From Spirochaetaceae bacterium (GTDB lineage Bacteria > Spirochaetota > Spirochaetia > Spirochaetales_E > Spirochaetaceae_B): 7,087 nucleotides of DNA. Below are positions 5,471-7,087 of the stretch, in pieces. Made by a program: the position numbers and the translations under genes. Position 1 is the stretch's first letter. The number at the start of each line of letters is the position of its first letter. The stretch covers positions 1 to 7,087 of the forward strand of contig QKJO01000027.1 of NCBI GenBank assembly GCA_003249275.1, given 5' to 3'. The notes under the pieces are model-generated. The model did no database searches and had not been told where the DNA came from. It saw nothing but the letters and a program-made list of their open reading frames with translations.

Positions 5471-5971
5471 TTGGGAAAAGAATACAGGTTCAGATACAGT
5501 GTAAAACCGGTGAGTCTCTGGGTTTTGACAATGACCAACATCTACAGGTCATTTCCGGCCGTGATCAATCTGGTTTTCACTGTATCCATGATCCTGCTGG
5601 CCGTCCGGTTCTGGCCGGGTGCCGATGCAGGGATCAGAATTTTAATCACAGCCGGGATACTTCTGTTCCCGGTTTTTCAGCCCCTGCTGATCTTTCTCCG
5701 CTGCAGGAGAATTGTCGGCAGGATGCCCCGGGATATGGAGATTTCCATCGATAAAACGGGTATCACCACAGGGTCTGACGGGAAATCCTCCCATGTTCCA
5801 TTTCGCGATATCATCTCTGTTGTCCGTCTTTTCCGGATGGTGATCGTCCAGACCCGTTCCCGGCAGGGATTTATCCTGGGGGACGGCGTTACGGGCGATG
5901 CGGCCACAGAAGTCTATAACTTTCTCAAGTCCGGATCTGCCTCCGGAAAAAAGCGGTCCGGCAGAAAATGA
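5471..5971 (+). CDS. Small membrane protein with YcxB-like C-terminal domain
   Basis: A 166-residue protein with two membrane segments (about 28-46 and 54-76) and a cytoplasmic C-terminal half. The layout is that of YcxB-like proteins: a short strand region (YRFRYSVKP), two helices, then MEISIDKTGITTGSDGKS and VPFRDIISVVRLFRMVIVQT, a beta-rich PH-like fold. The usual ending with a Pro-Lys-Arg motif is replaced by GFILGDG, so the match is recognised by layout more than by key residues. A basic tail (GKKRSGRK) ends the protein. The start is uncertain: a TTG at 5471, 8 bp after the dctM stop, keeps the N-terminal strand, but its ribosome binding site is poor; an ATG at 5531 would give a shorter product that loses this strand. 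Placement suggests it is the last gene of the TRAP operon. Function is unknown. Confidence 0.7.
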   Translation: MGKEYRFRYSVKPVSLWVLTMTNIYRSFPAVINLVFTVSMILLAVRFWPGADAGIRILITAGILLFPVFQPLLIFLRCRRIVGRMPRDMEISIDKTGITTGSDGKSSHVPFRDIISVVRLFRMVIVQTRSRQGFILGDGVTGDAATEVYNFLKSGSASGKKRSGRK

Positions 5972-5973
5972 CA

Positions 5974-5997
5974 GCCGGTTATTGGATGGTCACCGGC
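5974..5997. other. Stem-loop across the convergent gene ends
   Basis: GCCGGT (5974-5979) pairs with ACCGGC (5992-5997) around a 12-nt loop. It spans the 7-bp gap between two converging stop codons and the last codons of the minus-strand gene. No T-run follows in either direction, so termination of either gene here is not established. Confidence 0.3.
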
Positions 5998-7087
5998 AGC
6001 GCCAGATAGTTGTTAGTTGCATTAACGTCTTCGGTCGAACTGAGTTTGATGATGTAGTAATAATTTCCCGTTGTCGACGGCCAGGTTCCGGTCAGACCCA
6101 CCCAGTAGTAGCTGTCTGAAACCATCCCGGTTGTCGATCCTTCCGAACCGGTAATCAGAACATCCGAAGCGTCCCATTCATTGTCGGTGGAGAGGTAGGC
6201 ACTCCATGAAACAGCCGCAGTTCCATCCGAGTCACCTCTGTTATAAATGTTGTACCCGACCCCGTTGTCGATGGCTGTTGAATTGGTGACGGTGGTAAAA
6301 GAGGCAGTCACACCGGTTACAATATAATCCACATCGGGTTTAATCACTGCATTGATCGGAACAGCGAGAGATGCCGTATTATCCAGAGAATCCACATCGT
6401 CATAGGCCTGTACGGCGGCTATGATGTAATAGGTCGTGTCCACTTCCGGATAGGGCCAGGTTCCGGAAAAAGGGACGGAAGTATTTGCGGGGCTGGCGCC
6501 CAGCGCCGATAAAGCGCCGTGGGAAACGATCGTGTCCCCGCTGTTGATCGTATCGTCTGTTGAATAATAGACCGACCAGGAAACAGTCACCGAACCGGCT
6601 TCACTGCCGTTATTGGTAATTGTGAAGTTTCCGGTGAGTGCTCCGCCCCCTTCGGCCACACCGGTGTGAACCAGTGCGCTGAGGCCGTAGTCAACATCCG
6701 GAATCGCCGGTGACTGGGTGTAGACCCGGACAGTCGCGTCCGCCGTATGGTCCTTGCTGTCGGTTACCCTGATCCTGGCAGTCCCCCCGATATCTGTCGG
6801 GGCGGTATAGAGATTTCCCGCAAGGGATTCTCCTGTACCCCCGATGCTCTGTACCAGGGCGTAGGAATAACCGCCGGTACCGCCTGATGCTACTAGGGCT
6901 GCACTTTTTCCCAGATAGATCGAGATCGTCGACGGGCTGAGTGTAAGGGACGTGTTTCCGGAACCGGAAACCACCGTAATCTTCGAGCTGACAACGGAGC
7001 CGTAGCTGTCCTTTAGCTGTATCAGAACAATTCCTGTCTGATCCGATGGGGCAGTATAGTGGGTTTCTTTAAGACCCTCTCCGACAC
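5979..7087 (-). CDS. Large surface-type protein with Ig-like and CARDB-like repeats (5' part outside window)
   Basis: The C-terminal 368 residues of a longer protein; the frame is open to the right edge (first full codon ends at 7085), so its start is not in the window. Visible domains, in this fragment's numbering: the end of one Ig-like repeat (1-37, with ETHYTAPSDQTG), a second such repeat (about 43-122, with GNLYTAPTDIGG and TDSKDHTADATVRV), then two CARDB-like repeats (about 129-249 and 250-368). Each CARDB-like repeat opens with PDVDY, holds VSWS-Y-STD and GTWP, and ends in a YYII strand and a D-N-A/N-Y turn. Such beta-sandwich chains are typical of exported adhesion or scaffold proteins. 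No C-terminal anchor or sorting signal is visible; it simply ends VTIQ. Thr, Ser and Asp are abundant and no Cys is seen. Attachment and ligand are unknown. It converges on the TRAP operon and is probably unrelated to it. Confidence 0.85.
   Translation of the reverse strand, partial: VGEGLKETHYTAPSDQTGIVLIQLKDSYGSVVSSKITVVSGSGNTSLTLSPSTISIYLGKSAALVASGGTGGYSYALVQSIGGTGESLAGNLYTAPTDIGGTARIRVTDSKDHTADATVRVYTQSPAIPDVDYGLSALVHTGVAEGGGALTGNFTITNNGSEAGSVTVSWSVYYSTDDTINSGDTIVSHGALSALGASPANTSVPFSGTWPYPEVDTTYYIIAAVQAYDDVDSLDNTASLAVPINAVIKPDVDYIVTGVTASFTTVTNSTAIDNGVGYNIYNRGDSDGTAAVSWSAYLSTDNEWDASDVLITGSEGSTTGMVSDSYYWVGLTGTWPSTTGNYYYIIKLSSTEDVNATNNYLALPVTIQ
5982..6701 (-). repeat. Two homologous CARDB-like protein repeats
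   Basis: The coding stretches 6339-6701 and 5982-6338 encode two repeats of about 121 and 119 residues. They share PDVDY, I-N-G/I-N-R-G, VSWS, YSTD/LSTD, GTWP and YYII at matching spacings. The DNA copies have diverged, so this is an old internal domain duplication and not a recent tandem repeat. Confidence 0.75.

Noticed and set aside
6972..6974. GTG at 6974 as the start of the minus-strand repeat protein
   Set aside because: The frame stays open to the window edge and the upstream residues continue an Ig-like repeat, so the gene begins outside the window.

Overview
The window is bacterial DNA of roughly 50% GC with tightly packed genes. It is probably from a spirochaete of the Spirochaetaceae type. 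That guess rests on a TRAP solute-binding protein carrying a lipobox instead of a plain signal peptide, on general coding style, and on a hairpin-rich intergenic repeat. No marker gene in the window proves the lineage.

Left part (1-1854): a secreted dienelactone-hydrolase-family enzyme with an intact Cys-Asp-His triad is followed after 28 bp by a DUF1848 protein. DUF1848 is an uncharacterised family with a radical-SAM-like cysteine cluster at its C-terminus. The short gap folds into a hairpin that covers the second gene's ribosome binding site.

Middle part (1855-5971): a 438-bp regulatory region precedes a TRAP transporter operon. It carries a tandem 8-bp repeat, a perfect 16-bp palindrome, a good sigma-70-like promoter, and a ~145-nt leader with two hairpins and a possible 13-codon ORF whose stop overlaps the dctP start. 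The operon order is dctP (periplasmic lipoprotein receptor), a 327-bp gap, dctQ, dctM, and a small two-helix membrane protein with a YcxB-like C-terminal domain. DctP would capture the substrate, probably a carboxylate, and the DctQM membrane complex would import it with a Na+ or H+ gradient. No catabolic gene or regulator lies close enough to name the substrate.

The most unusual object is in the dctP-dctQ gap: a head-to-tail 95-bp direct repeat (90 of 95 positions identical). Each unit can form two RNA hairpins, and the array ends exactly at the dctQ ribosome binding site. Two further hairpins lie between the dctP stop and the array. Together they look like a post-transcriptional device for differential expression within the operon, or a duplicated member of a dispersed repeat family.

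Right part (5979-7087, minus strand): the C-terminal 368 residues of a large surface-type protein. Two Ig-like repeats are followed by two homologous CARDB-like beta-sandwich repeats. The gene runs off the right edge and converges on the operon with only 7 bp between the stop codons.
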